Notes under the pieces: model-generated
The model's input: the letters and a program-made list of their open reading frames with translations, nothing else
Told to the model about the DNA's origin: nothing
The model's database searches: none
Shown: piece by piece, positions 5,334 through 6,774 of the stretch
How the letters are laid out: every line of letters starts with the position of its first letter
How positions within the stretch are numbered: position 1 is the first letter of the stretch
Translations under genes and position numbers: made by a program
Source: a bacterium
GTDB lineage: Bacteria > Krumholzibacteriota > Krumholzibacteriia > LZORAL124-64-63
Reading direction: 5' to 3'
Assembly: GCA_030591105.1 (NCBI GenBank)
Contig: JAUVBS010000118.1
Span: forward strand, 1 to 6,774
DNA: 6,774 bases

Positions 5334-6534
5334 GACCGAACTCCGCCGCGAGGAAATCGCGCCAGGCCCCCGGCGGCAGCCGATCCAGCGCCTGATCGAG
5401 CCACAAGCGGGCCTGCACCTCGTTCCGCAACCGCCCTTTGTAGAGCATGACGATCCGGACCAGCGCGTGGTCGGACTTGGGGTGGCGCGGATACCCCGTG
5501 GCCAGGTCGACGTAGTTGGCCAAAGCACCGGCGAAATCGAGTTGCTTCTCTTGCAAGAACGCCGCCCGCGCCAGATCGGCCGGATCGAGACCCGCGCCCG
5601 GAATACCACACCGCGCTTCACTGAAAACCGCCACCGCTTCGTCGAGACGCCCCTGCCGGTCTAGGGCGCGGAACACGTCGCGGTAAGCCACCAGGGCCTT
5701 AGTCCCCTGGCCCGCCATACGCAACGCCCTCGCCAGCGACAATCTCGCCTCGTCATCATACGGTCTGCGTTGCAGGTAGTCGGATATCTCACCGACGGCG
5801 GCGTAAGCCTCACCCCGCTCCAGATAACGCCGCCCGGACACCAGCCGCGCCTCCGCTCGCGCGCTGGTGAGGTACCCCAACGACGTTGCAAGGACCAGGC
5901 CGAGCACAAAGCCACCCAAGTGTGCGCCATAGGAAACACCACTGCCGGTCTGCATCGCGACCAACGTGTAGACCACCTGCAGCAGGAACCAGAATCCGAC
6001 CGCGACGGGAACCGCGAGATGTACCTTACCGGCGCGGTTCTGACCCTGCAGCGGAGCGAACACCCAATAGGCCACCTCGACCCGAGCGTAATACAGACGC
6101 ACCAGAGCGAAACCGAGTAGCCCGGCGAGCGCCCCCGAGGCGCCGATCACCCCGACGCCGACCGGCCCGAGCCAACCGTGCATCGAGGCAACGCCGTGCG
6201 CCAGATTCCCACATACGCCGAACAGAACGAAGTAGCCGAGCATGCGAACCCGGCCCAGTTTCTCCTCCAACGGCGGACCGAACACGTACAAGTAGACCAT
6301 GTTGCCCAGATAGTGCAGCCAACCACCGTGCAGAAATATCGCGGTCACCACAGTCCACGGCGCCCGGTTACCCGGCACGAAAACCAGCTCACCGGGATGC
6401 CACGGAAGTGCGTTGGGCAGATAACGGGTCCACAGCAGGAGTCCGCCCATGCCCAGCATTAGGCTGTACGTCAACAGCGGGGTACGCCGCAGCCTCTGAC
6501 CGAGACCCATCGGATAGAAAAAGAAGAAATACAT
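5314..6534 (-). CDS. Rhomboid family intramembrane serine protease with C-terminal TPR domain
   Basis: Rhomboids cleave transmembrane substrates within the inner membrane by a Ser-His dyad. The 406-residue product begins MYFFFFYPMG with a first membrane helix at about 20-37. It shows HGGWLHYLGNMVYLYVFG at 69-86, with H74 and N78 as likely oxyanion residues; GVIGASGALAGLLGF at 128-142, with S133 as nucleophile; and YGAHLGGFVLGLVLA at 202-216, with H205 as general base. About six membrane helices fit before residue 222. The remaining 180 residues are soluble and helical with tetratricopeptide-like units (for example YLERGEAYAAVGEISDYL at 238-255, ARLSLARALRMAGQGTKAL at 263-281, and AALANYVDLA-like helices near 335-345), probably cytoplasmic and for partner binding. 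The ATG start has AGGCGGG close upstream. It is convergent with the aspartokinase gene. All catalytic residues are present, so it is likely active; its substrate is unknown. Confidence 0.93.
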   Translation of the reverse strand: MYFFFFYPMGLGQRLRRTPLLTYSLMLGMGGLLLWTRYLPNALPWHPGELVFVPGNRAPWTVVTAIFLHGGWLHYLGNMVYLYVFGPPLEEKLGRVRMLGYFVLFGVCGNLAHGVASMHGWLGPVGVGVIGASGALAGLLGFALVRLYYARVEVAYWVFAPLQGQNRAGKVHLAVPVAVGFWFLLQVVYTLVAMQTGSGVSYGAHLGGFVLGLVLATSLGYLTSARAEARLVSGRRYLERGEAYAAVGEISDYLQRRPYDDEARLSLARALRMAGQGTKALVAYRDVFRALDRQGRLDEAVAVFSEARCGIPGAGLDPADLARAAFLQEKQLDFAGALANYVDLATGYPRHPKSDHALVRIVMLYKGRLRNEVQARLWLDQALDRLPPGAWRDFLAAEFGLNPDCR

Positions 6535-6601
6535 GACCCGCCTGGCGGCTCACCCCCGGCCAGTGTCCACAACTGTCGGACCTAGCCCGGAATATTCGCG
6601 A

Positions 6602-6622
6602 GTATGCCGAGCTAAGGCATAC
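6602..6622. repeat. Perfect 7-bp inverted repeat upstream of the rhomboid gene
   Basis: GTATGCC and GGCATAC are exact reverse complements separated by the 7-nt spacer GAGCTAA. The element lies about 70-90 bp upstream of the rhomboid ATG and about 65 bp past the stop of the gene before it. There is no T-run on either side, so an operator is more likely than a terminator. I could not assign a convincing -35/-10 pair around it. Confidence 0.45.
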
Positions 6623-6686
6623 ATCGGTCACTGAGCAGCCACCTTGACTGCGAGCCTCGCGCCCAATCCTGGTCACGAATCTCTTT

Positions 6687-6774
6687 CTAGTATTCGCGGG
6701 TCTCTTGGAGCCGATAATCCCCCAATCCATGCCGGTCGACGAACGTGAATCGCAACCCCAGAGCCGGGTAGTAC
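6687..6774 (-). CDS. C-terminal end of an unidentified protein (runs off right edge)
   Basis: Reading the minus strand from the right edge, 28 codons end in TAG. The translation YYPALGLRFTFVDRHGLG is followed by DYRLQETREY. Balanced charged and aromatic composition and a G/C-rich third position make this look like genuine protein; one of the other two minus-strand frames also stays open to the edge but reads less like protein. I do not recognise the family. The stop is 152 bp before the rhomboid start on the same strand, so the two genes may be separate transcription units. With only 28 residues visible, no function can be proposed. Confidence 0.5.
   Translation of the reverse strand, partial: YYPALGLRFTFVDRHGLGDYRLQETREY

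Noticed and set aside
5886..6536. 216-codon plus-strand frame opposite the rhomboid gene
   Set aside because: Arg/Pro-rich antisense shadow; the minus strand encodes a clear rhomboid protease here.
6538..6548. CCGCCTGGCGG palindrome just before the rhomboid ATG
   Set aside because: A five-base dyad with a one-base centre cannot form a hairpin and overlaps the ribosome-binding region; likely chance in G+C-rich DNA.

Overview
The window (roughly 60% G+C by eye) reads as ordinary chromosomal DNA from a rod-shaped, Gram-negative-type bacterium. It carries no tRNA, rRNA, mobile element or CRISPR that I can see. The gene content (cell-elongation operon headed by radC, a stand-alone aspartokinase, a rhomboid protease with a TPR tail) and frequent TTG/GTG starts suggest a bacterium outside the Enterobacterales. 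A deltaproteobacterial-like or Gemmatimonadota/Acidobacteriota-like lineage is possible, but that placement is inference and I cannot fix it from this sequence.

Layout. From 3810 down to the left edge, on the minus strand, runs a tight operon: radC - mreB - mreC - mreD - mrdA (PBP2, cut by the window edge). Gaps are 25 nt or less. Together MreB (actin-like filament), MreC and MreD (membrane scaffold) and PBP2 (septum-independent transpeptidase) form the Rod complex that builds the lateral cell wall; rodA is expected just beyond the left edge. RadC is a JAMM/MPN-fold protein of unsettled function that often sits next to mreB. A divergent intergenic region of about 200 bp (3811-4007) holds a plausible sigma70 promoter reading right plus several dyad symmetries.

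To the right, on the plus strand, is an aspartokinase (4008-5333) with an intact catalytic domain but a strongly diverged regulatory tail. Its 3' end overlaps by 20 bp the 3' end of a convergent minus-strand gene for a rhomboid intramembrane serine protease with a C-terminal TPR domain (5314-6534). The remaining 240 bp contain a short intergenic stretch with a perfect 7-bp inverted repeat and the last 28 codons of another minus-strand gene whose function I cannot identify.

I find no convincing undescribed system. The observations most worth a second look are the diverged aspartokinase regulatory domain, the rhomboid-TPR architecture, the structured radC/aspartokinase intergenic region, and the evidence that mreD starts at a TTG three codons inside its longest frame.
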